The position numbers and the translations under genes were made by a program. A stretch of DNA of 64,000 bases, taken from assembly GCF_000150955.2 (NCBI RefSeq), contig NC_011688.1, forward strand, positions 1-64,000, written 5' to 3'. The stretch is from Phaeodactylum tricornutum CCAP 1055/1 (Eukaryota; Bacillariophyta; Bacillariophyceae; Surirellales; Neidiaceae). Position 1 is the first letter of the stretch, and each line of letters begins with the position of its first letter. A model generated the notes under the pieces. It ran no database searches, had not been told where the DNA came from, and saw only the letters and a list, made by a program, of their open reading frames with translations. This document shows, piece after piece, positions 22,020-31,971 of the stretch.

Positions 22020-22248
22020 GGTGAGCTTCAAATCTTATTTGCGGATATTTGCGGTGTTTTGGACCAAAACACTGCATTTAAGGAGGCCTGGCTATGAGTG
22101 ACCTACGCCATGATGCTACGGTCAATCCATTGTTTAAGAAATCCCCTGCATTCTCTCCTGACGAATTATTGGCAGATATTAATTTCATGTAGCCCCTGAC
22201 GGCCAGAGCCATCGAGCCCTTGTTGCTTGTAAAATTATTGATGCCGAC
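22020..22248. mobile_element. 229-bp hAT/copia junction fragment inserted in element D
   Basis: This is a copy of 14558-14786: the right end of the hAT-like element, its GCTATGAG target duplication, and flanking copia C sequence. No short direct repeat flanks it here, so it did not arrive by simple hAT transposition. Its presence means that the hAT insertion into copia C, or into a relative of it, predates this copy. See the matching finding. Confidence 0.9.
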
Positions 22249-24168
22249 CAACCTTCAACAGCATGGGGGGCCCAGGTTTTGCAAGCAGCTGGCTTGACAT
22301 GAACTAAGACACGAGTGCCGGGAGGAGCAAGCGGGGTGCGTTTGTAGTCAAAGGCACCGTGAAGTTGTGCGTGGGCGGACAACTTGGGATTGATGCGGGA
22401 GCGACAAAGAAGATTGAGGGTAATGAGGGCCTGGGGGAGGAGGCGGTCCCAAAGATGCAGGGGGAAATCCGGGTTCGTGGTACAGAGGCCAGCAATAAAG
22501 TGATTCTTGAAGGTGCGTATGGCTCGTTCGGCGGCATTACGACGGTGCAGATGGGGGGGGGGGGGTGCCAGCTGAAAGTCGACGTGTTCCGAGGTCATGA
22601 AGGATTGGAGGGCGGTAGAGGCTTCGTTGTCGAGGCGCTGAAGTTGTGGACGCAGGCCGCGCTGGGTAAACAGAGCGTGAGCACGTTTGTAGGCGGCCAG
22701 AATCTCGGGTCCGGACTTGTTCCTCATGAGTTCGACATGGATGGCGTTGCTATTGTAATCGTAAAGAACAAGCATGTTGTTGTGGCCGGCACTGGAGGGA
22801 GTGAGGAAACGGCCCGGTTGGTCCGTGTAGATCTGACCGGTAACCCTTTGGTGGGCAACAAAGACATGGTGTGTGCATGCGACGGGGGGGGGGGGGGGGT
22901 CGGGAGGGTCAAGGTCAGGCACAGCGGCGGCAGGTGGTTCCGTCGGGATGGGGGAACCGACAGGGGGAAGCTTGGTGGAGCGAAGGTTCGCGCGTTGTTG
23001 GTCAAGGTGGCCCTTGACCATGGCGGGGGAACTAGGTGGATACTTGCGGACCTGGCGGGAGGAAAGTTCTGGAAAAGTCGCAAGATGGCCGGAGTCGAGG
23101 GCCTGGCACCATGGCCAGGGGCCTTGTTCTTGCATGTGGCGCTTGTATGGCGCCGGTTTTTGCTGGTACCATGGGTCCAGCAATAGGTCATGTCCGGCGA
23201 AGAGACAGAAGTCTGGGACACAGAGAGCGCGGAGAAGGAAGGTTGAGAGCGTCGGAGGTTGTGGCAGGAGCGAGAGAGGGGGCAGCAGCAAGCACGTTGG
23301 CATATCCAAGGGAACCGGTGGTTGCCGTGAGGCGCCGGTCTTCGTCGGCCAGGGAAAAGTGCTGCTGGAAATGGGCAAGGGTGTGAGCAGCAGTAGGCAA
23401 TTTGCGCCATTCTTTGCAGTCCAGTGGGAGCAGGCCCAAGTGCGCAATGACTTCGTAGCCTGCGCAAACAGCAGCAGCTTCCGAGATGGGGTCGTTACCG
23501 TCAACGGAGAAAGCGATGGCCTCGTCAAGCTGGAGAAAAACTGATTCAATCGGCTCGGTTGTGTTCCAAGGGGTGTACATGGACTGGAAATTTTTCTGGA
23601 GCTCGGGGGGCTTGATGGTACCGTATTTGGTCCAGAGGTGCAAGAGCAAGTCAAGGCACGTGACGTTGCTAAACTCTAACATGGGATGGGCGAGGGCGCG
23701 GACATAAATGCGGGGAACCGCGTCGAGAAGTTGCTGGCGAAGCGCGTTGTTGACGGCGACATAAAGGTTGTCGATGTCGGCGTCGCGTTGATGAATGCGG
23801 TTGTTTTCGGTGATTTGCGGTTGCGTGGCACCGGGAGGCGGATTGGCCAGAGGGGCGACGGAAATGACGAACGGGACGTCGCTGATGTCGGCGTAGGCAA
23901 GGGCGGTCAGGGTCAAGGCCATGTGGCCGTGGGCGCCACCACCATTGAGTGTGGGAATGGCGGCGGCGTTAGTCATGAGCTGGCGTTGGGCACGCTTGAT
24001 GGTCGCGTAGGTCGGTGGGACGGTGAGGGTGGCAATCGGGTCAAGGACTTTGTGAGGAAAGTCGCTCAGTTTGAAATGAGCCGAGGTCGACATCGGGACC
24101 GAAGAGGTTGCGGATGGGCGGTAGGGCAGGGTTAGGAGCGTAAAGACGGTGGGGTTGCTTCGTAGTTC

Positions 24169-24376
24169 TATTGAAGAACACAAAACGACGATGGAGATCA
24201 CAGTTGAGGAAAACGATGAACTACGAAGATTATGAGTCTACATTGTACTCTTGGATATTCGTAGGGACTGTGGGGCTGTGATTCGTTGTGTGTGGGAGAC
24301 GGAAGCGACTTGTCTTTTAGCAGTAGGCGATTGAACTTCTGGTGAGACGTTGTCCTTACCAGGAGTTTGATCAACA
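24169..24376 (-). repeat. 5' LTR of copia element D
   Basis: It is 208 bp, identical to the other LTR except for two extra bases (GTGTGGGAGACGG against GTGTGGGACGG). GATAG follows at 24377-24381. The element's own promoter would lie here, reading leftward. Confidence 0.93.
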
Positions 24377-25293
24377 GATAGATAGTACATCTTTTGTCGG
24401 AGCTTTTGAACGGATGAAAATACGGTGACCATTACTGTATACTTTGGGATTAGAAAAAATTCCATGGAAAGGTGTTTGTACTGTAGCAAACATATTGACT
24501 GTGCGTTTCATCAACATCATTCTAATCTAAAAAGTTTTATATGTGCAAAAATTTGCCCTTCACGTGAAGCTTCTGATTTTCCTATTTACTAATTGTGCTT
24601 TGATAGTCTCAGAGTTTTTCCGTTAAAAAAATGTTGGAATAGAAATTTCGCGCAAAATATTTCTTTCCATCACGGTAAAAATCGCACATGACAGGCTTTG
24701 TCATCGGGAAGGGAGATTGAAATGTGATAGTTAACATGTAAGCGTAGGATGCCATAGACACGGTCTTACTCATCAACAAGATTAAACTTCTCAATATCCT
24801 GCTGAAAATTTGAAAGAGAGTCCATATGGCACTACCGTTGCTTATTTTACAGTAGCAACTGATGTTAGTTTTGGTTGGAGAATATCATGAGTGGAGAGTA
24901 AGCGCAAGGAAATAGAAAAGAAATGTGCAACAAGAAAGTTCATGCACCCATTGTCGACTTATTTCCCTTTGATTTTGCTATTGGATTGGTATTGCTTTTG
25001 CAGATCTTGTCGCTCTCCTTCACATGTCAAAGTAGTGACCTTGTTTTATTCAACTCGATAGTAACTGCAGTTTTCGAGAAGGCCGGACAAATGCTGAGAC
25101 CATATTTCTCGTGACGTGGCAAGGAGCCGACAGTCGGACGTGACGTGATTACAGGCGTGCCGTCGATCCGTTAGAGATGCGCGGGGGAACAGTGTCTAGA
25201 GGTAAAGTGAAACATGGACTGAGAGTTTCTTTCCATCGACTGTGACAACAAAACAAGTTGCTGCTTCTTTTTTGAAATTACACTAGTATAATA
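24377..25293. promoter_or_regulatory. Transition from repeats to genes; VKOR upstream region
   Basis: No gene is supported. AT-rich stretches with short frames fill 24400-25100. A near-match to the recurrent 10-mer, TCGACTGTGA, is at 25236-25245, about 50 bp before the VKOR start codon. It probably belongs to the VKOR promoter region. Confidence 0.4.
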
Positions 25294-25861
25294 ATGCCAT
25301 CAAGATTGTTTCTATCAACCGCCGGCTTGGTCCTTTCGCTCTATGCTGTGTTCGTCGAATACAAAATGGAGAGTAAACCCGAGGAAGAAGTCTTTACCGC
25401 GTTGTGTGATATCGATGCCATCGGAGCAAGCTGCAGGTACGTTTCGCTCTTCAGCATTGTCTCAACCGCGTCATGTTCGATTGTCGGTAGCACAATATGA
25501 AGATGTATCTCACGTGTTTCGTTCATTCACGGGATTTCTCAGCACGGTATTTACTCTTCCGGTAGGACGACTGCTTTCATATTTTGGCGTCGTTCCGCAC
25601 GGTCATGTTTTAGACATACCCAACGCAGCTTTGGGCGTCATCTACTATACCTGGCATATTCTCCTGTCTGATGTTTCGCAATTGCTCACTAGCGCCATGA
25701 CGATATTGGCTTTCTTGTCTACTGTCTTTCTAGCCTATCAGTTGACTTTTATTTTACACGAGCTGTGCATTTTGTGTTGGTCGACTCATGTCATCAACAC
25801 ATGGCTCATGTATAAAATGGTTCACAGTAGCAATAGAAGCGATAAAACAAAATCGTCATAA
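25294..25861 (+). CDS. VKOR: Vitamin K epoxide reductase (VKOR) family thiol oxidoreductase
   Basis: Exons 25294-25436 and 25543-25861 give 153 residues. The 106-bp intron has GTACGT and TTTCTCAG borders. The splice restores GASCSTVF, the VKOR loop. The cysteines are as in the family: C38 and C47 in the loop, and C123/C126 as the CILC redox centre. Four hydrophobic helices fit the VKOR fold. The enzyme cycles a quinone (vitamin K or phylloquinone type) and passes electrons for disulfide formation in the ER lumen or a plastid compartment. There is no fused thioredoxin domain, unlike plant and cyanobacterial VKORs, so it resembles animal VKORC1. The N-terminus doubles as a signal anchor. Family assignment is firm; location is inferred. 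Confidence 0.88.
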
Positions 25862-25948
25862 ACATATCCATGTTTGTCGTCAGGGATTAAATTGCTTGAA
25901 ATATGAATGTCGGCAAATCGCACTAGTAGGAAGAATGGCAGTTTCCAA

Positions 25949-26581
25949 TTAATTGGGTCCCTCAATTGGTGGTTGTCCATCGTCTTCAAACCAGGGAGCC
26001 TCACCGGCTTCTTCAGGGTCAACGCCCAAACGCTTGGCCTGCCACTGTCCCAAAATTTCGGCTGCGCTCCAATAGGTCCAACCACGTACAGTACCTTGGA
26101 CATAGTAATAATCATCCACGGATCCTGCCCAAATGCGTTTACCAAATATATTTTCCTTACTGATTGACAGAAACTGCGACGCCGCATCGAGATTCCACTT
26201 GCCTTCGGACTTGTCACCCCAAACGGCCAGATTCTTACCATCTTCGGTAATTGCGAGGCGAACCCACGTCTCTTCGATTTTATTTTGGCGGTTCTCCCAA
26301 TTTGTACCAATGAGCCACTCCGATTTTGCAAAATCTTCCTCTCGGAGGATATCATACTCCACATATTCGTACTCATCGCTATCCTCCTTTAAAGCCTGTG
26401 GTGTGCCGGAGGAAATGGAGGCGTCGGAATACAGCGATGTGATCGACGGAATCCACGCTCGCGGGGAGCCAGAACAGCGGGTGTGAAAGCTAGTGTGTGG
26501 AAGCCAAGCGTATACTATCCTTGCTTTCACGAATAGTAATATCAGAACCCATCCGAGTGATGCAGCAAATTGTGGCGACAT
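25949..26581 (-). CDS. Conserved plastid-type protein of unknown function
   Basis: An intronless frame of 210 residues from the ATG at 26579-26581. A GTG-initiated extension of four codons also exists. The N-terminus is a hydrophobic signal peptide (about residues 5-24) ending VYAWLPHTS, followed by a Ser/Arg-rich stretch. This could be a bipartite plastid-targeting sequence, although the classic ASAF motif is not exact. The mature part is rich in Trp and Tyr (WLIGTNWENR, VWGDKSEGKWNLDAASQFLS, KRIWAGSVDDYYYVQGTVRG, EILGQWQAKRLG). I believe I have seen this pattern in uncharacterised plastid proteins of algae and plants. No enzyme motif is visible. It converges with VKOR, 87 bp apart. Confidence 0.75.
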   Translation of the reverse strand: MSPQFAASLGWVLILLFVKARIVYAWLPHTSFHTRCSGSPRAWIPSITSLYSDASISSGTPQALKEDSDEYEYVEYDILREEDFAKSEWLIGTNWENRQNKIEETWVRLAITEDGKNLAVWGDKSEGKWNLDAASQFLSISKENIFGKRIWAGSVDDYYYVQGTVRGWTYWSAAEILGQWQAKRLGVDPEEAGEAPWFEDDGQPPIEGPN

Positions 26582-27198
26582 ATTTTCCTGCACGGAATTA
26601 AAAGCAGTATGTTGTCTTCTTTATAGAGCAATTTCCTTTAGCTGCTCGACGCTGGCGTTAATCGGTTCTTAGCCAAATTACGAGAGAGGAGCTTATGAGG
26701 TGTTCGGCGCAATGAATGTATCGTTCGCAGTCAGCTACTGGGACAGGGACTTACAGTTAACTGTAAATGAGACGATGAAACACCTTTTTAATTTTCCCAT
26801 TCTAGTATTTTGCATTCTATCGACATTCCACGTGTGTCGTAGCATAGATACCAGCTATGAACATCTGTACGTGTGTCAGCTTGTCTGATGCAGAAAGGTT
26901 TTTAGTTTTCTAAACACAAAGACAACGAATTCGCTGGGAGACACCCCCAGCGTCGATGACTCGGAATAGTGCCCTTTATGGGAGTGGTTGATTTATAGCT
27001 CCGACTACCGAAAGTAGAGTACGGCCCAACTTTGGTTTTTGCTTGTCATGCTGCTGCAGACTCCAAACGGCGGGCAAACAGCACCCAGAAAGCCTAGTAG
27101 AGTTGCGGTAGCTGCTAATATTTTTTCAGCTACCGTCGTTCGTAAACGGGAACGCACATCTTCCGTCGTTTCACCTCTTCATCGTTTACATTAATATC
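26582..27198. promoter_or_regulatory. Divergent upstream region between plastid protein and VAP genes
   Basis: 617 bp without a supported gene, between two genes transcribed away from each other. A palindromic TTACAGTTAACTGTAA sits at about 26752-26767. It could be a transcription factor site, but that is inference. Confidence 0.35.
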
Positions 27199-28315
27199 AT
27201 GGCGAGTCTTGAAATTGAACCCGAGAACGAACTACGGTTTAAATTGAGTGAAGAAGAACAGACTCCGCGATGTACCATGACTCTTACCCATCCGGGCGGT
27301 ACAGACGAAGCTCTGGCCTTTAAGGTACGTGAGCTCTCTGTCTATTGTGGAACGCCAAGAAGCGCATCCAGTGTGCCAAGTTTCCCTAGTGCGGATAACG
27401 AGTCTCTTCTCTATTTAGTTATTTACTGTGAACCCACTCCTTCTGTTGTCATTGGTTTGCCGCTCTTAGGTGAAAACCACGCAGCCCAGGCGATACCTGG
27501 TTCGTCCCAATCAAGGTCTGATCAAACCGGGAGGTAGCGAAACCATTCAAATTCTACTCGTCGAAAAAGACAAACAAGCCCTGATGCAATCCTTCCAGCG
27601 TCTAGGTCAATCGGCACTGGATCATTCGAAAGACAAATTTCTCGTGCAGTCTTGCGCGGTATCGCAGCAGTTCGCTTCTCAGTACGATGATGCCGGCACG
27701 GGATACGATGCACTGAGCACTATGTGGACCTCGGTCACCGCTGCCGGTTCGCGCACCACAGTTTCTAACAAAAAGCTTCACGTCAAGCATGTGGTGAGCG
27801 ATGTATCAATCCCTCGATCGAGCACGGCATCGCCCTTACGTCCGCATGAACCTACTTCAGCCCAAACGCTGGAATCCATGTCCCCCGAACAACTTTTGAG
27901 CGAGGTTGCTACCCTCCGTCGCAAGTACGACGAACTTGTTGGATTTTCCGTGAATCTCACTGCTGAACGAGACATTCTCAACAATACTCTGGAACAAGCA
28001 AAGCGAGACTTGGATCGCGAAGTAAAAAAGTCTGCCTTCAGTGACAATAAACGCAACGTGCGACATGGTACAATCTCGGATACGATTCCGAAGCGGTCTC
28101 TGGGATCGTTGGTGCTAGTGGCAATACTTTTCTTCGTGGCCGGTCTCAAGCTAGAGCAAAGCGGAAATTCACGAATTCTTCGTCATGTTCCAGTTGTTGG
28201 CAGAATGCTGGAGGGTGCCACAACTGCCAAAAATGTTGACTCGGTCACACCAGCACCCGAAAGCGTTGTCAAGCCAGTGGCCAGGGCTGAAAATATGGAT
28301 GAAGAGGAGCTTTGA
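27199..28315 (+). CDS. VAP: VAP-like ER membrane protein with MSP domain
   Basis: Exons 27199-27324 and 27470-28315 give 323 residues. The 145-bp intron has GTACGT and CTCTTAG borders. Residues about 5-110 form an MSP domain (LEIEPENELRFKL, TLTHPGG, ALAFKVKTTQPRRYLVRPNQ, LIKPGGSETIQILL). The KVKTTxPxxYxVRPN strand is diagnostic and binds FFAT peptides of lipid-transfer proteins. A coiled coil follows (about residues 185-225), then a membrane segment near residues 250-270 (SLGSLVLVAILFFVAGLKL). Known VAPs end shortly after the anchor. This one carries about 50 further residues that would face the ER lumen, which is unusual. It likely tethers ER to other membranes. Confidence 0.88.
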
Positions 28316-28489
28316 CAACCTAAAAGTTCATGTTGCCAAAGTTAACTTTCTTGTTCGAGACAATGAATACACTTCTGACATAGCAATATTATATGTAAGA
28401 AAGCTGTAGTGGACGTCTACAATAGATGAAATATGTAGGAGGCCACGGAAGAGAAAGAAGTCGGCTACAATTTAGCAAATGCCCCTCAT

Positions 28490-29716
28490 TCACGTCAATT
28501 CCTCCACAACTTTCCATTTTCGCACCACAGCTTGTATCAACAATTCTTTCATGGACTTGTCCGACAAGCCGCTGTTTCGTCTATGTGAGGTGCTGTAAAG
28601 AGAGCTCATGACGTTTTGTGGACTCAAAGGCATTGTTGTCGAATTGACGCCCGGATCTTGTCCCCGGATTGTAACCAATCGCCGTGAGGCGTCAATCCAA
28701 AGACTGATTGGCCACACCCGTCCGTGCTCGCACGTCGGAACTGCAAAAATTTCCCGTCGCTCCTCGCCGTTTAAGACAGCCGATGGCCATGGCCGACTGT
28801 TATTTTCGTCATGTTCTTCAAATAAGCGCGAAGCAACATTCATTGCGGCTGTACACGGTGCTCCACTGTCATGGTAAAGAGGAAGACCCACCAACACAGA
28901 ACTATCGTCTACCCGAACTTGCTCCAGCAAGGCCTTGACGGCCAAGGGGTGGCCAGGAGAACGCAAGGTCAAATACTTTTTCCCGTCTCTACTACTGTAT
29001 AGACCAGAACAATCAGCGTTTTCGTCGACCACAGCTACATGTATGTTGACCGGGCCGGGCCAAATGCGTGTCGCTAGGCGTTGCAGGACTTGTTGTGATT
29101 CCGAGAACGCGTGTACAGAGTTTGCAACACCATCTTTTCCACGCATAGCGTATGGTCTAGGTGGGAGCATTTTTTTTAGAAAGGGAACATCCAACGATGA
29201 TGGCACCAAGACGTGGGGGCAACGGCACAAGTCAGATCCCTGCAACCTTCGTATCCGCTCCGACCACTCCCCCGGATCTGTTGTCGAAAGCCGAAGGTAG
29301 ACTTCGTACGTACATTCGGTTGGAATTGCCACTGTGTCTCCCCGGGTCCATCGGACGGAAATCTCTCGGATCCCTTCGACTGTAGCTTGAATTAACGTTG
29401 GTTTCCGATTCGGCGAAAGTGGACTGGAGGATCCGCAATGTCTAGTGGGCTACAGAAGGGAAGGACATCTCTTAATCAGTACGTTTCTACGAAATAAGTT
29501 CAGTTCCCGCAACCACGAGATACTTACGACGTTCTTCGGAGAATGCGTCCGTCTGACCAAAGCCCGTCGCCTTTTTCGTCTCGCTGCTGCCGCTGCTTCG
29601 GCAGGTGACCGCTTCTTGATGCATTCCTCGTTCTGAGGTGTCGCTGTCAAAGCTCCAGAGGTAGTTAGGAAAGACGCTGGCTCAGGTGATGCTACGGTTT
29701 CCGTCGTAGTAATCAT
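28490..29716 (-). CDS. YrdC/Sua5-like protein (threonylcarbamoyl-AMP synthase family)
   Basis: Exons 29528-29716 and 28490-29449 give 382 residues. The 78-bp intron has GTAAGT and TCTGTAG borders, and both frames fit. The N-terminal 60 residues are Ala/Arg-rich and may be a targeting sequence. The YrdC hallmarks then appear: TVAIPTECTYEVYL (for PTETVYGL), IWPGPVNIHV (for WPGPLTLVL), and LTLRSPGHPLAVKALL (for VRVPxHPxAxxLL). The family makes threonylcarbamoyl-AMP for the t6A37 modification of ANN-decoding tRNAs. The sequence is diverged, so function in t6A synthesis is probable but not certain. Confidence 0.78.
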
Positions 29717-30351
29717 GCTCGATTCGATTGTTGACGAATGCTAAAGGAGGCTCAATCCCGGGTTTGGTAAATTTCCACAAGCCGACGAGAAGAAAACCCG
29801 ACTCACACTCCAGAAGAAGCTGGCCGGGAACTGTTGTCAACAATGAGTAAGAGATGATCCGACAATCGACGAAAGAAATTCTCTCACAGTCAAAGCCGTT
29901 TCTGTCGATCCAGATCGATGTGAGATTTTCTTGGTTGGCTGCGGAGCGGAGTTGGAAACTTTGTCACGCGAGATTTCGGACAAATGTCCAGGATAGGGAT
30001 GAGGTTTACGTTAGAACGGAGGCGTCTGTAGGGGTAGGTAGACCTTGGATTAGAAACATCGCGGCGGTATGGTACGGGAGAAAGAGTAGCTTTTCCCGAA
30101 ATTGGCTAGTCTGGCCTTCTCCCGATTACCTTCATATCCATTGGATTTTGCGCACCGTTTGTTTTCCGGAAACCCGATGCAATCACTCACTGTCAGTCGA
30201 CGAGGACCTTGAGTACGTGTAGAATTGATGTCGGTACCTGTACCAATAGGAACCGTCTACAGCAGATTGGATATTACACAGATCTCGACTCGGAAAGAAT
30301 AAAACAGTGAGCGAGGCAAAGCGACTACAGACACAACTACATTTGATAAAC
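29717..30351. promoter_or_regulatory. Divergent promoter region, YrdC-like and fibrillarin
   Basis: 635 bp separate the two start codons. The recurrent 10-mer occurs exactly as TCACAGTCAA at 29884-29893 and in near form as TCACTGTCAG at 30187-30196. The 122-codon open frame on the plus strand (29854-30222) has no recognisable domain. Confidence 0.45.
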
Positions 30352-31390
30352 ATGAGCGGTTTCGGTGGCAGAGGTCGCGGCCGTGGAGGGGGTCGTTCCC
30401 CTGGGGGGCGCGGACGTGGCGGTGGACGCGGAGGCTTTTCTCCTGGTGGACGTGGTGGATTCGGTGGTAGAGACGGGGGACGCGGGGGCCGTGGAGGTGG
30501 TCGCGGTGGGCGTGGTGGAGGGAGACGCGAGGGAGGTATGCGTCCTGGCGGAATGAAAGGAGGTACCAAAGTTATTGTCGAACCGCATCGCCACGAAGGA
30601 GTCTTCGTCGCCAAGGGCAAAGAAGATGCTCTGGTAACACTGAACAGCACTCCTGGTGTTGCTGTTTATGGAGAAAAGCGAATCAGCGTCGAAGTACCTC
30701 CTGCTACGGGTGAAACAGTTGCCACCAAGGTCGAATATCGAGTCTGGAACCCTTTCCGATCCAAAAGTAAGTCTTGGCTAGGTTCCTCTTGCTCGTCAAT
30801 TGGCCAATATTTGCGATACTTTTTCTCATCGTCAGCATATCTCTTCCTTAGTTGCCGCCGCCATCTTAGGAGGCGTGGAGAATATTTGGATCAAGCCTGG
30901 ATACAAGGTGCTCTATATTGGTGCTGCCGCTGGAACTAGTGTGTCACACGTGTCAGACATTGTTGGACCCACTGGTGCTGTCTACGCTGTTGAATTTAGT
31001 CACCGTCCGGGACGAGACCTCCTGGGAGTTGCTAAACAAAGGACAAACATCATACCTATCATCGAGGATGCTCGGCATCCGCTCAAATACCGGATGTTGA
31101 TCGGGATGGTTGATTCTGTTTTCGCTGATGTTGCCCAACCAGATCAAGCTCGTATTGTTGCTTTGAACTCACACTACTTTTTGAAGAATGGTGGACATGC
31201 AGTGATCGCCATCAAGGCATCTTGCATTGACAGTACTGCCGCACCCGAGGCTGTCTTTCAAAGGGAAGTGGAGAAACTGCGATCGGAAAACTTCAAGCCG
31301 ATTGAACAAGTTACCCTGGAGCCGTATGAACGAGATCATGCTGTTGTTGTTGCAGAATACAGACCTAAGAAAAAGAAGAGCAAAGAGTAG
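30352..31390 (+). CDS. FBL: Fibrillarin, rRNA 2'-O-methyltransferase
   Basis: Exons 30352-30766 and 30852-31390 give 317 residues. The 85-bp intron (GTAAGT, TTCCTTAG) lies exactly in the conserved NPFRSK-IAAAILGG junction. Residues 1-62 are a glycine- and arginine-rich GAR domain. From [14 protein letters not shown] onward the protein follows eukaryotic fibrillarin almost residue for residue: [18 protein letters not shown] (SAM binding), [55 protein letters not shown] and [14 protein letters not shown]. It is the methyltransferase of C/D snoRNPs, acting on pre-rRNA in the nucleolus. It also methylates a histone H2A glutamine in other eukaryotes. Confidence 0.97.
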
Positions 31391-31971
31391 GTGGGAGCCT
31401 GTGAAACTATGTAGTGGTGTAATGTCATAGCCATCTCTTTCCTTTTAAATAATATGCACGATTGTTGGTAAGCATGAGGATGTTGCACTTCTACCTGATT
31501 TTTCTTTTCCTTCAGTGATCCTCCTATTCCTTGTCGGATTGGAGTTATACGTAGTTAACGTATTCTTACATGGTAAGCGTTACAGATACTATTAGACATT
31601 GGATGGTTAGAAGGCCTGTTACTACCGCTTCCTTTATGTTAGTTGACCTGTGCTATATCTTTGTACATAGTCACTGCTTCGTCCCCTGCCGTTGGCTCCC
31701 AAAAAGCGGCCATCATTTCTGTACTTTCCGCGCGACGAAAACACGATACGATTTGACGAGACTTACGGGAATCTCTCGACGTCAAAAAAAGCCACGTGCG
31801 AATCTTCAACGCCGAAGGTAGTCACTATCGACTGACTGTGAGTCGGTGGCAGGAGAATACGATGATCAATCTACTATAGAGCACGGTTCAGGAAACGTGG
31901 GTTCGAATACCACACGATGTCTTCTGTATGAGTTGCCCTAGTTTAGCAAGACTCTTTTGAACCCAACCAGT
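31391..31971. promoter_or_regulatory. Fibrillarin 3' region and phosphate transporter upstream region
   Basis: 581 bp between genes on the same strand, with no supported gene. CTGACTGTGA, a near-match to the recurrent 10-mer, is at 31832-31841, about 130 bp before the next start codon. A GGTTCGAATACC at 31904-31915 looks like a tRNA B box but no tRNA folds around it. Confidence 0.4.

Larger units (their letters stand above)
20131..24376 (-). mobile_element. Young Ty1/copia element D, 4246 bp, with LTRs and 5-bp duplication
   Basis: Two LTRs (20131-20336 and 24169-24376) differ by one 2-bp indel only, and GATAG flanks both sides (20126-20130 and 24377-24381). Both observations point to recent insertion. 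On the minus strand the order is gag (about 24200-23200), integrase (about 23150-22250), reverse transcriptase with VDDFGVKY (about 22020-21200) and RNase H (about 20890-20400). This Pol order defines copia rather than gypsy. About three or four frame interruptions are visible, so it looks inactive despite its young LTRs. A 229-bp foreign segment sits between integrase and reverse transcriptase. It is compact, with LTRs of about 206 bp. Confidence 0.9.

Noticed and set aside
22359-23544. Long plus-strand frames rich in Gly
   Set aside because: They are antisense shadows of the integrase and gag regions of copia element D.
29854-30222. 122-codon plus-strand frame upstream of fibrillarin
   Set aside because: No domain, no splice link to fibrillarin, and it contains copies of the intergenic 10-mer; probably promoter and leader sequence.
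30183-30650. Long proline-rich minus-strand frame opposite fibrillarin
   Set aside because: It is the shadow of the glycine/arginine-rich GAR domain on the other strand.
31880-31920. Possible tRNA gene, because of GGTTCGAATACC
   Set aside because: The T stem is not regular, and no acceptor stem or A box pairs at the right distance upstream.
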